Positions 11,601-62,509 of a DNA stretch of 64,000 nt are shown here, in pieces. Both the position numbers and the translations under genes were made by a program. Numbering within the stretch: the first letter of the stretch is position 1; each line of letters begins with the position of its first letter. The stretch comes from Dromiciops gliroides (taxonomy: Eukaryota > Chordata > Mammalia > Microbiotheria > Microbiotheriidae): NCBI RefSeq assembly GCF_019393635.1, contig NC_057863.1, positions 639,616,306-639,680,305 on the forward strand. The letters are read 5' to 3'. The notes under the pieces are model-generated. The model was not told the origin of the DNA. It saw only the letters and a list, made by a program, of their open reading frames with translations, and made no database searches.

Positions 11601-12624
11601 TTTAACAGGTGTTCATCTTCTTACTATTTATGGTACTTTGTTCCAGAGATTTTTAATCTCCAGTTGGATTGTTTGTTATACAGAAGATCCTAGAAAGCAA
11701 AGCTGGAGTATGAAAGCATTGAATGGGGACAGGATGAGGAAGAAGATATTTATTTCCTTGGTGTTTTGGGGTTCACCCTTTGCAGGAAATACTGCATAAT
11801 CAGTTTTTGATAGATCTTGGTGTAGCATCCCTCTGGCCTGGTTGCTGCTTGTGACCTCCAGGTCAGACCTCTGCATAGCCCATGGCTTCCTCTGACCTTG
11901 AATCCTAGAAATGAGGGAGCACTCATTACCCTGTCTCTCCTGTCTTTGAAAGCTCCTGGGGTCTGCAGAGCATGTCCTGAAGCTGCTGCTCTCCTGACTT
12001 GGGATCAGCCCTTTTGGTGTCTGGTCAGGAAATGGCTATGGATGCTGCCACTGAGCTGTGTTGCTCCCTAGCAGATGAAAGTATAGCTTTCAGGGGCCTT
12101 CTAAACTCCCATGGCAGCTGTGCACCAGCACTCATAGGGTCTGTGGGCTCTTGCCCCTCCTGTCTGCATCATTTGTATTCATAGGACCTTTTACCCATGC
12201 GTTTGGAAGAAGTCTGATCCAAGTGCATGAGAAAAAACCTGGATCCTTCCTTCTTGATGTCCATATGGGCAGACTGAGGTGTCGTTCGACTTCAAGCTTG
12301 TTAGCTAGTCCAGGCAGGCCCAGGGCCCATCTGTTCTGCTCCCACCCAAGGGGGCTGTGCTCAAGGGAAGACAACAGAACTCAGGTCCCAGCCCCCAAAT
12401 CTCCTTTTCCTGCCTCACGGTCTGAAATGATGATCCCCAAACTGCCTGCCTGTCCCCCCACCCCCAGTCTCCAGCTTCTCCCTAAAGATGGCACGTGTGC
12501 CTGTATTTCTCTCTTCCCTTAGATACAACACACAGAAGACATGGAGAATGAGATAGACGAGCTGCTACAGGAATTTGAAGAGAAAAGCAGCAGGACTTTC
12601 CTGCACACGGTCTGCTTTTACTGA
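8514..12624 (+). CDS. SSU72: SSU72, RNA polymerase II CTD Ser5/Ser7 phosphatase (C-terminal three coding exons)
   Basis: Ssu72 removes phosphate from Ser5 and Ser7 of the RNA polymerase II C-terminal repeat and acts in the cleavage and polyadenylation complex in the nucleus. Three exons are visible: 8514-8643, 10062-10180 and 12523-12624. Joined, they read in frame from NGILHMLDRN to the natural end HTVCFY, which is residues 79-194 of the 194-residue human protein, with only about three conservative changes (for example KSSRTF for KSGRTF). The aspartate loop NVDIQDNHEEA, which supplies the general acid (human Asp143), lies in the second of these exons. The catalytic Cys loop (CSSNQNRS in human) is encoded by upstream exons outside the window. 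All internal junctions have AG/GT sites and matching phases. The identification is essentially certain. Confidence 0.97.
8644..10061 (+). other. SSU72 intron 3
   Basis: The intron starts with GTAAGA and ends with CACTTAG. No repeat or gene was recognised inside; the reading frames seen are short and look like chance. Confidence 0.85.
10062..10180 (+). CDS. SSU72: SSU72 coding exon 4
   Basis: The exon completes the split Asp codon and reads LNSREQETCQ to CELCQC (2 bases + 39 codons). It is bounded by CACTTAG and GTAAGT. It contains the D-loop NVDIQDNHEEA with the catalytic general-acid aspartate known from human and fly Ssu72 structures. Confidence 0.97.
10181..12522 (+). other. SSU72 intron 4
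   Basis: The intron starts with GTAAGT and ends with CCCTTAG. It holds one antisense SINE (about 10913-11058) and a possible L2 scrap near 10285-10350. Nothing else was recognised. Confidence 0.85.
10913..11058 (-). mobile_element. WSINE1-type CORE-SINE
   Basis: Antisense copy (GGGGTTAAATGACTTGCCC to GTGCCACCTAACTACC) that is somewhat more diverged than most. No clear duplication was seen. Confidence 0.88.
12523..12624 (+). CDS. SSU72: SSU72 coding exon 5 (last) with stop codon
   Basis: The exon follows CCCTTAG and reads IQHTEDMENE to HTVCFY then TGA (33 codons + stop). It encodes the C-terminal helix and tail that are nearly invariant in vertebrate SSU72. Confidence 0.97.
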   Translation: MQHTEDMENEIDELLQEFEEKSSRTFLHTVCFY

Positions 12625-14060
12625 AGCTCGCCCTGGTTTCCCAGGCCTAGGAGGTGAAGGAAGCATGTGCGGCAAGTTCTCTTGACTATTCCCTGCTCTC
12701 CCTGAAGACCACCTTGGACTCTTCCTTTTGTTGATACTTTTTCCTTCTTGGTGTTCGTTTTTACTTTCAGGTATTCTGCCACAAGGAGGCAGTGTTACCC
12801 AAATAAATTGTACATAGAAAATGAGAAGAGACACACATACACATAAAGGCCATATGAGAAAAATCAAGGTTTTTTTTTTCCTATCCCACTTTTCCTTCTT
12901 CTAAGTGGGATATTAATTATAATGAGGATTTTTTTCTTTTAATGAAAAAAAGGTTAATATTGTCTTTTTTTCCCCAGCTTCTTCATTTCTTTAGTTGTGC
13001 ATTTTTCTTTACTGTAATTGGCTAGAGTATACAAAGCTCTGAATGAAACAGTGGAGTGTATATTGCTAAGTATGAACTTGGCGCTGTCGTCTGACTTCAG
13101 AACAGAAGGTTCCTTGTTCCCCTTTTCTGAACCTGGATCCAGTCATGTTGCACTAAGGGGAGGTTGTTGATGGAAAGCCTGGATTCAGGATCAGTTTGAC
13201 AGTGGGTAGGGGAACAGTGGCAGAGCTCCCATTCTGACTGGCCAGCACAGCCCCCAGCCATCCCCAGGGACCCTGGCCCTCCTCACGATGCCTGCCTGCC
13301 TTTTCGCTCAGAGATCTTGCTAATTGATGTTGCTGCTGGACAGATCTGGTTTTGGTTCACTAGGAAGTTCAGCACAGACTCTGAGCAAACTTTTTTGTGG
13401 TTGGTTTTGTTTTTAGGTTTTAAAAAAAAAAAAGTAACAAATTCCCAGAAAGGTTCCTTGTTTTATTATTCTTAAGAGAATCTTCCAAGCAGGAGGAGCC
13501 ACCTTAGATTCAGAAAGTGGGGTGCCTGTTCCACAAAAGCTTCCTTAGCACCTTGGAGAGCTCCACCCTCCCTGCTCATTGGAGGGGCACAGATGGGCCG
13601 CTCTGTTCACTTCATTCTGGCTGCAGCTCTCTTCACGTTTTTTGTATATAACCAATTTGCTGCTGGGAGCAACAAAGATGCTCCCCTCATGCCTGATGGC
13701 GGAGTAGGATGATTTACTGAAACCACACAGGTCAGGAAGATGGCCTTGATTCTAAAGCCCTGGTGCTCTCCCCAGGCAGGTCTGGTCCATGCTGGGGTCT
13801 GACTCCCTAACTCTTCTGAAGCCTGCAGAAGAGAATGTGAGCAATTTGCTGAAGAGCCCTGACAGGAAGGGGATGGTGGTCATGTCTCTGGCATCCACCT
13901 CCCAAAGGTCTAGGATGGGGCTTCAGAACGCCTTGTCTTCCTTAACCCTTGCTGGATCTGTCAAATACAAGCTCACCTATTTTCCTGTCTAGAGTGTCAA
14001 CCTATGTTACCTCTTGAGGTAATAAACTCCTGACTTAATAAATTAAATAAATAATAAGCA
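12625..14060 (+). other. SSU72: SSU72 3' untranslated region (extent inferred)
   Basis: There is no coding signal after the SSU72 stop. AATAAA poly(A) hexamers occur at 12802-12807, 14021-14026, 14037-14042 and 14046-14051. The first would give a short 3'UTR of about 0.2 kb and the cluster a long one of about 1.4 kb. Which is used cannot be decided from sequence alone. Confidence 0.55.
14021..14051 (+). promoter_or_regulatory. Cluster of AATAAA poly(A) signals, likely distal SSU72 3' end
   Basis: Three AATAAA hexamers lie within 31 bases, followed by a T-rich stretch (CCTTTTTTATT near 14065). This is the layout of a cleavage and polyadenylation site. Its use by SSU72 is inferred from strand and position. 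Confidence 0.5.
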
Positions 14061-14633
14061 TGTGCCTTTTTTATTCATGCGCGCTCAAGCCCCAGCCATA
14101 CCCTTGCTCTGTCTTGCATTTCTAGCTTTTTTAGGATTTGGGGTAGGAGAGTCTTCACGGTTGGGAGTCTGAGGTAAGATGAGTTGCAGACCCCTTTGAG
14201 GATAGGCCTGCTAGGTTGGGGGCTTCTCAGGTCTGCTCTCCTGGCTTCCCCCCTTGCCCAGCTTTGGCTCTTCCCCTGAAAGGTGATCTTCAGATCCAAA
14301 CCTCAGCCTTGGCTCCCAACCCATAACCCAGCTCCCCAAAACTGCTTTGTGTCCCGACTCCAAGATCGACCCTTGGTTCAGTCTCTGTCCTTGAAGGGGC
14401 ATAAGACCAACTTGGGGAGGTGAGACAGGTGGGCTCCACAAAGCTCATTGCCCACTCCCTCCCTCTGCCAGCCCAGCATCTACAACCTCTTCCACCAGTT
14501 GGTGGCATTTCCATTCTCTGCCACTGCACTTTCTCCTGGCTTCACTCAGTTTGAAGCCACTCCCCTTTTCAGCTTCTTCAGTCTATAAAATGGGCTGAAA
14601 CCTACTTGCATCCCCTAGCTCCCAGGCTGCTTT

Positions 14634-14776
14634 TTTTTTTTTAGTTAGAATAAGGTGGTAGTTTATTTAGGGCCAAGGGAAGGGAAGGGTGAGGGGAGGG
14701 AAACCATGAAAGAAATCCTTGGACTTTTCATGGGGAGATAGGCACAAAGCACATGGCTCAGAGGTACCAAATCTCG
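14634..14776 (-). pseudogene. Short processed retrocopy of an mRNA 3' end, source unidentified
   Basis: Reading the minus strand, about 140 bases end in AATAAA (plus strand 14662-14667), then about 18 bases, then a poly(A) run. The insert is flanked by the 13-bp direct repeat CCCAGGCTGCTTT at 14621-14633 and 14777-14789. The poly(A) signal, poly(A) tail and target-site duplication together mark an L1-driven, 5'-truncated copy of a polyadenylated transcript. I could not recognise the parent gene and saw no convincing protein in it. A non-coding parent, or an unlisted SINE, is possible. Confidence 0.7.
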
Positions 14777-15117
14777 CCCAGGCTGCTTTGTAAACTCTAC
14801 TGCATCACGTCAATCTGGTCCATTCCCCTACCTCACAGCTTGGCTGCTTCCATCACCTTTGGAAGGATTCCTCTTTTTCACCCGAAAACATTTTACTCAT
14901 GTCTTTGAGCACAGCCCTGCTCTTGACCTAGCGCTTCTGAAGACTGGGATCTCTGCTCTCATTAGGAAAGGCTGAGGAGTGTTTGGGATGCATCAGGGGA
15001 GGGGGTGGGGGGGCGTCTGGTGTCTGCAGGATCGTTTTATTGGCCCCAACAACAAAAAGGCGGGGAAGAGATGATGGCTGTGGTGGGCCTCGGTTCCGAT
15101 AGAAACCAATGAGCGTG

Positions 15118-15262
15118 TTCCCAAGTAGAAGGCATGTTGGATTCGGAGTCAGGTTTCCGATCCTGGCTCTGTCCCTACTGCTTAAGGTCGGACAAGTCAC
15201 TTCCCTTTTCTGGACCTTGATCTTACCTGTAAAAAGGGCTAGGCTACAAATGAGCGACCTTT
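15118..15262 (+). mobile_element. MIR SINE
   Basis: The blocks GGACAAGTCACTTCCCTTTT and ACCTGTAAAAAGGGCTAGGC match the sense MIR tail; the core precedes it. Confidence 0.65.
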
Positions 15263-16365
15263 TAGCCCTGGATCACTACCCCCTGAGGGGAAATGGGGCA
15301 GTTAAGTAGCACCATAATGCTGGTGAACCCAGAGTCTGGAAGGAGAGGGAAGTCTTGCTGTTCCTGTTGGGAATAACATCCTTTCCCCTCCTGCCTCTTT
15401 AAAAGAACTCCTTTCTCCTCTTCCCCCGCCCCTCAAGTCCTACTTCTGACGACTCTTTCAGATCTCCAGACATATGGCCGGGTCCCTTCACAAGTGTGTT
15501 CAAAGTCCTGGATGGCCCAATTATCCGGATTGTGGGGTGGAGGCAGGTAGCTGTGGGGAAGGTCATAGCCTCGGCGAGGTGCTGGGGGCCTAACACTGCC
15601 CTCCCCCGAGATGCTACTTGGGACCACGAAACCAGGTCACTCCCCTCGTTGGCAAAGGACAGACAGCAGGTGTCCCCCTCCTGCCCCTTCTCCAGGGGCT
15701 CGGACCCTTCCTCTGGGCGGTTAGCTTCCGATCTGCCGGCCGGGAGGGAGCCCGAAGGGTCGGACTGCTGGACCTGATCAGCTTCAACCCACCTCTCACA
15801 TCCCTGCGGCAGCAGCCCAGCCCGGGAGGGGGGAGCCGGGTAGCAGTGGGGAGTGTCGGACCGGAGAAGATGGGAGCGGGGACTGTGAGCTCGCCGCACC
15901 GGGGCCGGCCCGAGATGTGCGGGAGCAGGTGGGGGGTCCGCCGCCTCACCTCTGGCTCCCCTTCGTGGGGCTCCCCTCCTCTCTGGGCTGACTCATAGTC
16001 GGGCTCCAGGGGTTTCCCCTCTACTCCCCAAGAGCTTGCCGCTGGGGCCGAGAGCCCAACCCCAGACAGCTCCGGGACTCTCGTCCCCCTCCCCGGGCCT
16101 CCGGGGGCGTAGTGCGGCGCGGACACCTCACCTGGCGCACTGTGCGCCCACGGACCGCCGGGAAGAGGGGGCAGATAGGAGGGAGGGGGCGGGGCGCAGC
16201 TGCGGCTGCCGGCCCGGGCCCGGGCCTGGGGGGGGGGGGACCCGAGCAGCTGGCGGGCCCGGAGGCGGGCGCCCCCTCCCCGCAGCCCGGCCGCCCTCCC
16301 CCCCGGCCCCCCTTCGCCCCCGGGCGGCGGGATTGCGGCGCGGACCGGGCTGGAGAGGGAGACAC

Positions 16366-16439
16366 ATACACGCACTCGGGCACACACACACGCACACGGG
16401 CACACACACACACACAGAGGCACACACACACCCGCGCAT

Positions 16440-16481
<42 letters not shown>

Positions 16482-16515
16482 GCAGGCACACGCTCACCCT
16501 GTCACACTCACTCAC
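16366..16515 (+). repeat. CA-rich microsatellite block upstream of TMEM240
   Basis: This is a broken run of CACA with CG interruptions, the longest pure part being (AC)17 at 16444-16478. It lies 170-320 bases upstream of the TMEM240 start codon. Confidence 0.93.
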
Positions 16516-16566
16516 ACTGCCGGCGCCACGGCCGCGGACGACGCAGAGGCACCGCGAGGGCGTCCG

Positions 16567-16591
16567 CGGCGGCGGCGGCGGCGGCGGCGGC
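16567..16591 (+). repeat. (CGG)8 trinucleotide repeat in likely TMEM240 5'UTR
   Basis: Eight uninterrupted CGG units lie about 95 bases upstream of the TMEM240 start codon on the coding strand. Placement in the 5'UTR depends on the unmapped transcription start. Confidence 0.9.
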
Positions 16592-16686
16592 TCTGACCTC
16601 TGCGGGGCTCCCCCCGCCGCGGCGTGGGGGCGGGGGAGGGGGTGGGCGCGGGGGGCTCCGGCCCGGGCCGGCCCTGCGGGCTGCCC

Positions 16687-29138
<12,452 letters not shown>

Positions 29139-29400
29139 GCCCCAGCCCTGGCTTGGCTAAGCCCATGGAGGGACTTGGGACACATGGACAGAGCATTGGA
29201 CCACAGGGTGGACATTGCCTGGTGTCTATGGCTATATTTCCTGGGGGCCTGGGGCCAAGCCCTATGGACCTACGACTGGCAGGGCCCACCCCATGTGGCC
29301 CAGGAGCCAGCCTGGCCCTGACCCTGGCCTGCCTGGGCTCCTGCACTGGACCTCTGTACATATGTAAGAAGGATCTTTGCTTATAAACCCTTCCCCCAAC
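29139..29400 (+). other. TMEM240 3' untranslated region, proximal part
   Basis: The sequence after the stop is non-coding. The first plausible poly(A) signal is a variant TATAAA near 29382. A canonical AATAAA on this strand is seen only at 31946-31951, which would imply a 2.8-kb 3'UTR. The true end is undetermined. Confidence 0.4.
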
Positions 29401-30004
29401 TCTGGGGGCTATAGAGCCCCACCCCAGGATGGCCCTGCCTCCTGCCTCCTGCCCCCTCAGACCCTGGACAGCACCTCTCTAGGGCCCCAGCCCTCTCCTG
29501 GCCCCTGGGCCCAGGGTGTCTGCTGCCTGGGCAGCCTGGGTGGTCATCCTGCACTTGGGTGGGGCTCCCAGAAGGTGCTGTGTCTTTTCTCTTTTTTTTA
29601 GGGGCATAGGGTTTGGGGTGGGAGGGGATAGGATGGAGTCCCCCTAGGGCTTGTGCTGAGCTGGGGTCATCTGACTGTAGGTCAAAGAAAGTCCAGGGAA
29701 GAAAACTGGGGAGGGGGGATGGTTCAGCAGAGATAGGGTAGGACCCCAGGGGAGGGGGTATCCCTCCCTTGTATCTGGGATAATAACCAGGCTGTTTTGC
29801 TATGCTGCACCTGTTTCCCAAACTAGAAGTAGGTGAGGAATGCCATGCTGGCAAATCCCTGAAGAAGCCTGGGAGGGTGGAGAGAAGAGGGGTGTCATAG
29901 GTACAACATCAAGCAGGAAGGTGCTACAGCCAGATAGGGTAGGGCGGCAGCTGGGTGACTTCGGACCCCTGGCAGGGGAGGGGAGAGCGAGTGTGAGTGT
30001 GAGA

Positions 30005-30042
30005 GTGTGTGTGTATGTGTGTGTGTGTGTGTGTGTGTGTAG
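30005..30042 (+). repeat. GT microsatellite
   Basis: Interrupted GT run 3' of TMEM240. Confidence 0.9.
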
Positions 30043-31245
30043 GATATGTGTGGGTGATCCATGGTGTTTAGGTTTTAAAAAATTGGCTCCAGAGTGCTGG
30101 GTAAGTGGAAAGGGGAATGGGAACTTAGCAGGAGGGGAGAGGGGGGTTGAGACAGCTCAGTCCCAGGTGTGGTTTTTACAGTGAGTACCTGGTTGTGTCT
30201 ATTTCTGGTCAGTCCCCATCTTCCTCCCCATACTCCATCCTGACTCTGGGCTCTGTCCAGCACTAAGCCCCTCAGGGCCCTGGGGGTTGCCCACTACGTG
30301 GAGCCAGCCCCTGGTCCACTCCATCCATTGGTTTAATTTGTTTCTGGTCAGCTCCTCTGTCTGGGATCACAGCTGTTACTTTTTTTTAATGGCCGGTGTC
30401 TGCGTGTTTCCTGTCCACATTTATGTTCTGCTGTCTGGGGAGCTGATTGGCAGGGGAAGGTATTGGGGCCTCAGAGAGGACCCTGGTCTGTGGGAAGACC
30501 CACTGTCCAGGCAAGATGAGGGATGTAGGGGACAGGGTGTCTAGAGGACGGGGAGGCAGTGCCAGGGCGTCAGTTCCATCTCCCTGCCCTCCAAGCCCCC
30601 AGGCCCCTCTTGTGGACAAGGGCATTAGCCAGTGCATCACCAATGGGGCAGGGGCATGGTAGGTAAGGGTCACAGTCCTGTGCCAAAGGAGAGAGTGATG
30701 GGGGCTGAGTAGGGCTCCATTGGGATCTACATTGGGGTAGATGCCTGTTGCCAATGTGTGCATGTGTGAACACATGTATGAAATGGGTGCCCACGACCTC
30801 ACGGGGTCTACGTGGAGTATGCACACGTTAAGGGAGAGGCAGGAGGGTTAGCCTTCTCCCCTTTGTCATCAGCAAGCTAGGGGTCTTCTGGGTACCTGGA
30901 TCTGGTCGCACAGGAGAGTACCTGTCAACCCGCAGACAATCCCCTCATCTCAAGGCTTTTTAGCATAGGCTCAGACCAGAGCTGCCTCAGGCCCCGTGGC
31001 CTTTCACTGTGATCACCTCTACCAGCCTGCCCGCCATGACTTCATCCCTTCCTCTCCCTGGGCCTGGTTGCCTCAGTTAGTAAAAACGTTTGGGGCATGT
31101 CCTGAGTCTGCCTCTTCCTTTGCTTCCTGTGCACCCAGGACTGGGGGTGGGAGGTGGGGTAACCTTTGCTCTGCTTGGCTTACTCTTATCTCGCAGGATT
31201 TAGCTATTTTAGTGATTGCACGTTGGCCTGGACTGCTGCGCCAGA

Positions 31246-31705
31246 TCTGAGATGAAGTCAAATAGGGATAAATGGCGCCTCACCCTTGGGTTCAAAGAAT
31301 CACAAGGACAAGATGGGCAGCAGTTTGACTGAGATTTGGGGGTTCCATGGTCCCTGACCTTGATATGTAACCACAGGATGATGTGACAGCCCCCACCCCC
31401 CAAATGCCAACTTAAGCTGCAGTTAGGGAGACAATTTTCAGCACTATGTTGGCAAAGTGCTTCATGAGATCTCATTTCATCCTCAGAACTCTGGGAAGTA
31501 GGTGCCACTTTACAGATGACGAAACTGAGAAAGACAAGTTAAGCGACTTGGCCAAGGTCACCCAATTAGCAAGTGTCTGAGGCTGGATTTGAACTCGGGT
31601 GTTCCCGACTTGAAGGTGATAGTCCAGAACCTGGTGTATCGTGTTTAGTTCTGTGTGTACATTTTAGGATAGACTTGGTAAGCTAGAAGTTACCTAGAAG
31701 AAGGC
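31246..31705 (+). mobile_element. L3/CR1-type LINE fragment with MIR inside
   Basis: AGATGAAGTCAAATAGGGAT and CACCCTTGGGTTCAAAGAAT at the left and TCGTGTTTAGTTCTGTGTG, ACATTTTAGGATAGACTTGG at the right match consecutive L3 ORF2 parts; a MIR-like SINE lies between (about 31455-31625). Confidence 0.6.
31455..31625 (-). mobile_element. MIR SINE inside L3/CR1
   Basis: Antisense; TTTACAGATGACGAAACTGA, GCGACTTGGCCAAGGTCACC and GGCTGGATTTGAACTCGGG are MIR blocks. Confidence 0.7.
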
Positions 31706-33149
31706 TATCTGGTTAGGGGAGTGCCACGAGATTGGGCCCAGTTGTAGGTGATAGGTGGGTGCTGCCATCTTCCCACTTACTTGTTTGGCATATTCACCAC
31801 ACCTGGACACCAGATGAGTGTCTAGGTCGGTCCCTCCTGCTGTCTTCTGGAAGGTCTTCTGTTTTAGTAGCAGGTTGCCCCCCGCCCCCGTCCTCTCCCC
31901 TGACTCAGAGCTTTTCACAGACCCACCCAGACACCAACCTGGGGGAATAAAGAGTCATCAATCATTAGCCTGAGAGATCGGACACCGAGGGCCTGAGGCA
32001 GGTTCCAGCCAGACCAATGTCCACAGAAGGGATGAGGCCCAGGAATCTTTCTTGTAGAATTTTCCAATGGGATGACCCATGAGGTGAGTCCAGGGCAGAG
32101 CAAGGGGCACCTTGCTCAGTTGCACCGATGGTCATTGATGAACACAACCCACACAGCAGGACAGGGCAATAATGAAGCCTAAGTCCCCGGAGGAAGCCTT
32201 GGGCCAGGCCGGGCCCAGCCCAGCATTGACCAAGGCCCTCTCTTCCTCCTGGCCTGATGTCTGGGCACACATTTGGAACTTACAAAATGCAGATCACGGG
32301 CACCATCAAAGCCCCTCGAAGGGCACTTATCTAGGCCAGCCATATTAAGCCCCAGCACAGAGGGATGGCTGAGTCCGCTATCTACCCTCCATTCATCCCC
32401 TCCTCTGAATGATGTAGGCAGGGTCTAGGGAGGACAAGTAGTTAGGGGGAGGTGGGGCACAGTCAGGGGTCCCGTCATCTTCTAGCCTGGGGGATCATTT
32501 TTCAAGTCCTTTGAGAACCAGTTTGGCCTTTGGGGCATTTAGCTGGGAGGGGCGGAGGTGAGGCCTGTGCACACTAAGGGGAGATGAGCTGTCAGCACCA
32601 GTGGAGGAGGAAGCCATGTGCAGGGATAGAGAGGGCGCCCCATGAAGTGAGGACGGCAGCAGGAAGGGGGCTGGGCAGTGGGGGGGGCAGGCTCTGTTCT
32701 GGTCAGGGATCCCAGGAGGGACGAGGGGGTAGGGAGGGGAGCGGCAGCAGGTCCTGGCTAGAAAGGCTGTGTATGGGGCCAGAATTCCCCTGGGCACCAG
32801 ATAATGGAAAGAGCCAGACGGGAGGCGAGGGGGCTGCGCCCTCAGACAGGTCCAGCTCTTGCCGGGCCTCGTGTTCCCCAGAGGAGAAGGCTGAGCTATC
32901 AGAACCGTCTGTCTTCCCTTCCCAGCTATGCACGTCTGACCTGGGCCCTCTCCTTCCAAGCTTCCCATCCAGAAAGCCTGAGAGCCCAGGCCTGTCCTGA
33001 GCCGAGGGCCCGAGTCAAGGGCTTTCCCTTGGTGCTCGTGGAAGCAACTCGAGGGCATGTGGCACCTGCCTGGGCCCGGCCGGGGCTCTGGGGCTGGAAG
33101 GGGACTTCAGCTTTGGCACTTGACAAAGACCCCAGCACACAAATGCACC

Positions 33150-33358
33150 CAGATCAGCGCCTGATAGACCCTTTAATGCAGCTCCTCTCATGACAAGCCT
33201 CTGTGGGTTCTCGGGGCGGGGGTGGGGTGGGGTGGGGTGGGGGGGAGAGTTTAAAAAAGCCTCAAAGGGCAGGAAGGGGAAGGACCGACCACAGGCTCGG
33301 CTCGCAGGCCCGGGCCCTAGTCCAGACTTCTCTGGCAGGTGTCCAGGGGCTCCGGGCC
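33150..33358 (-). other. ATAD3 3' untranslated region
   Basis: This short non-coding stretch follows the ATAD3 stop. An ATTAAA poly(A) hexamer (plus strand TTTAAT at 33172-33177) lies about 185 bases past the stop, so the mRNA probably ends near 33150-33160. Confidence 0.65.
33172..33177 (-). promoter_or_regulatory. ATAD3 poly(A) signal, ATTAAA
   Basis: This is the commonest variant poly(A) hexamer on the ATAD3 strand, at a normal distance from the stop and with no closer competitor seen. Confidence 0.6.
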
Positions 33359-60685
<27,327 letters not shown>

Positions 60686-61607
60686 CTGGAAAAATAACCG
60701 GCAGAAGACAGTGACCCTACTGCACCAGCACAACCCTCCCTGCAATGCCTGCTGCAGTCTCAGTAATGCCAGATTCAGGAAAACCTAAGGTCCCTTTGTG
60801 GCCCTTCAGACACTTTCCTACAGGGGTAGGAAAATATGGCAAACGCTTTTCTTCAACACGGGCTGCTGCTGCGTGAATTAGGTTTACAGCACCCAGCACA
60901 AAGCTCCATGGGCCAGGCTGCATGGCATCCATCCCACTCCAGGCCAGAGGACAAGCCAAGCCAGGGATCTCAGGATGGGAAGGCCTGAAATGAGTCTCAG
61001 GGATGCATTTGGACTAATGATCATCCAGCCCAGGCCTGACAGAGAGCCTCAATCATGAGTCTGAACATCGCAGCCCTTAGGAGCTGGTGTTACCAGGCAC
61101 GTGGACACACATAAAAGGAAATACTAGCACTGACTAGGAAAGAGCATCTTGAAAACACCTATGTCAGGGTCTCCTCAATTTTATGCCTGCACATGGCACA
61201 GGGAGGAGAATGCCACACTAGGCCAGGCTTACTACAGCCATATTTCTGAAAGCGGTCGACGACAGAGAAAGAACGGAAATGGGAGAAATGAGGAATTTGT
61301 TTCTGGGTCAGGAGGTGCTACTGGCTCACTCTGAAATGGCCTGCAAAGGGCTGGTCCAATCCCGTCCGGCCATGTTTTCTCCAGGTACCAAAATGAAAGA
61401 AGTAGAAGAAACCCAATTCCCCCCATGTCATCACATGACAAGCCTACTAAGCCATGAGGTGACTGCCTGAGGAGCCACAGTCTGCCTTCCCAGAAGAACA
61501 CACAATCACAAAAGCTCACAGGCTCAAATGGTCACAACTGGTCCAGGCAGCCATAGTCAAACCCTCCAGCCTGTCGTTTCTCAGCTTCACGACAATGTAG
61601 TGAATGG

Positions 61608-61856
61608 ATTTCCCATCATTGTTGCTATTCAGTTGTTTGGTTGTATCCGACTTTTCATGACCCCTGTGGGGGTCATGGGTTTCCTTGCAAAGATACTGGA
61701 ATGGTTTGCCATTTCCTTCTCCAGGTGATTAAGGCAAACAGAAGCTGACTTGCTCAGGACCACACAAGTACTGAGTGTCTGAGGCCACATTTGAACTTGG
61801 GTCTTTCTAGCTCCAGGCCCAGTGCTCTAACCACTAAGCCACCTAGCTTCCTCATT
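61608..61856 (-). mobile_element. Mar1-like CORE-SINE with an RTE/BovB-type 3' end
   Basis: TTTCCTTGCAAAGATACTGG then TTTGCCATTTCCTTCTCCAG is the BovB/RTE-like tail. GACCACACAAGTACTGAGTG to AACCACTAAGCCACCTAGC is a CORE-SINE body. The combination is that described for the marsupial Mar1 family. The name is from memory. Confidence 0.55.
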
Positions 61857-62509
61857 CCCCTTATTACCAGGCCGAAGTCTCCCACCCAAAATGTCACCTT
61901 TACTGTTTTCTGTAACTGTATAAAATGCTGAGGGAACGCAGACAGAATCTCCTTTCTCCAGCAAATAAATGATGAGCTCATTCTATCCTGCTATCCCCAA
62001 TGTGACAGCTCCCACACCTCCCATGTTAGAAGGGGCCCATGCATCAACTACCGTGTTCCCCAGACAATTGGCTCAGGAGTGGGCAGGGAGCCAGAGGCTG
62101 CTGACTTCTTCTGGGCTTTGGCTGTACTTTGTGCACAATCCTGGAGAAGCTGACTTATTTCTGATGCCCTGAAAGGCCTATGAGCCACTGAGGCACTTGG
62201 ATTTCACAGCTTTATCCATGGGTATTCCTCTCCACTCCCCGCAGCCCAGCCCTTTAGTCAGGAGGTGGTACCCAAGAGCTGAGGAGGCCAGAAATCCACC
62301 GTCCTGTGGCCAACACAGGAGGTCCTCTCCGCTTACCATAACCTCCCAGGGAAGTGGCTGTCCGGCATCTGTCTACAGACCTCCTAGGATGCAGAAGTCA
62401 TCCATCCCCTCCACTTTGGACCCTCATTCTTAGGAAGCTTTCCCCTCACATCCAGCCTAAATCGAACCTCTGTAGCTCCCACTCACCGAGGCCCCATGGG
62501 ACAAGTCCA

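Larger units (their letters stand above)
14061..15599. other. SSU72-TMEM240 intergenic region
   Basis: This gap holds a small processed retrocopy (14634-14776) and a MIR copy (about 15118-15262). The rest has no recognisable gene or element. Confidence 0.7.
29401..33149. other. Convergent intergenic region between TMEM240 and ATAD3
   Basis: The two genes point towards each other across this stretch. It holds a GT microsatellite near 30005-30042, an L3/CR1 fragment with a MIR inside it (31246-31705), and an AATAAA at 31946-31951 on the TMEM240 strand. Nothing else was recognised; open frames here are short and GC-driven. Confidence 0.65.
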
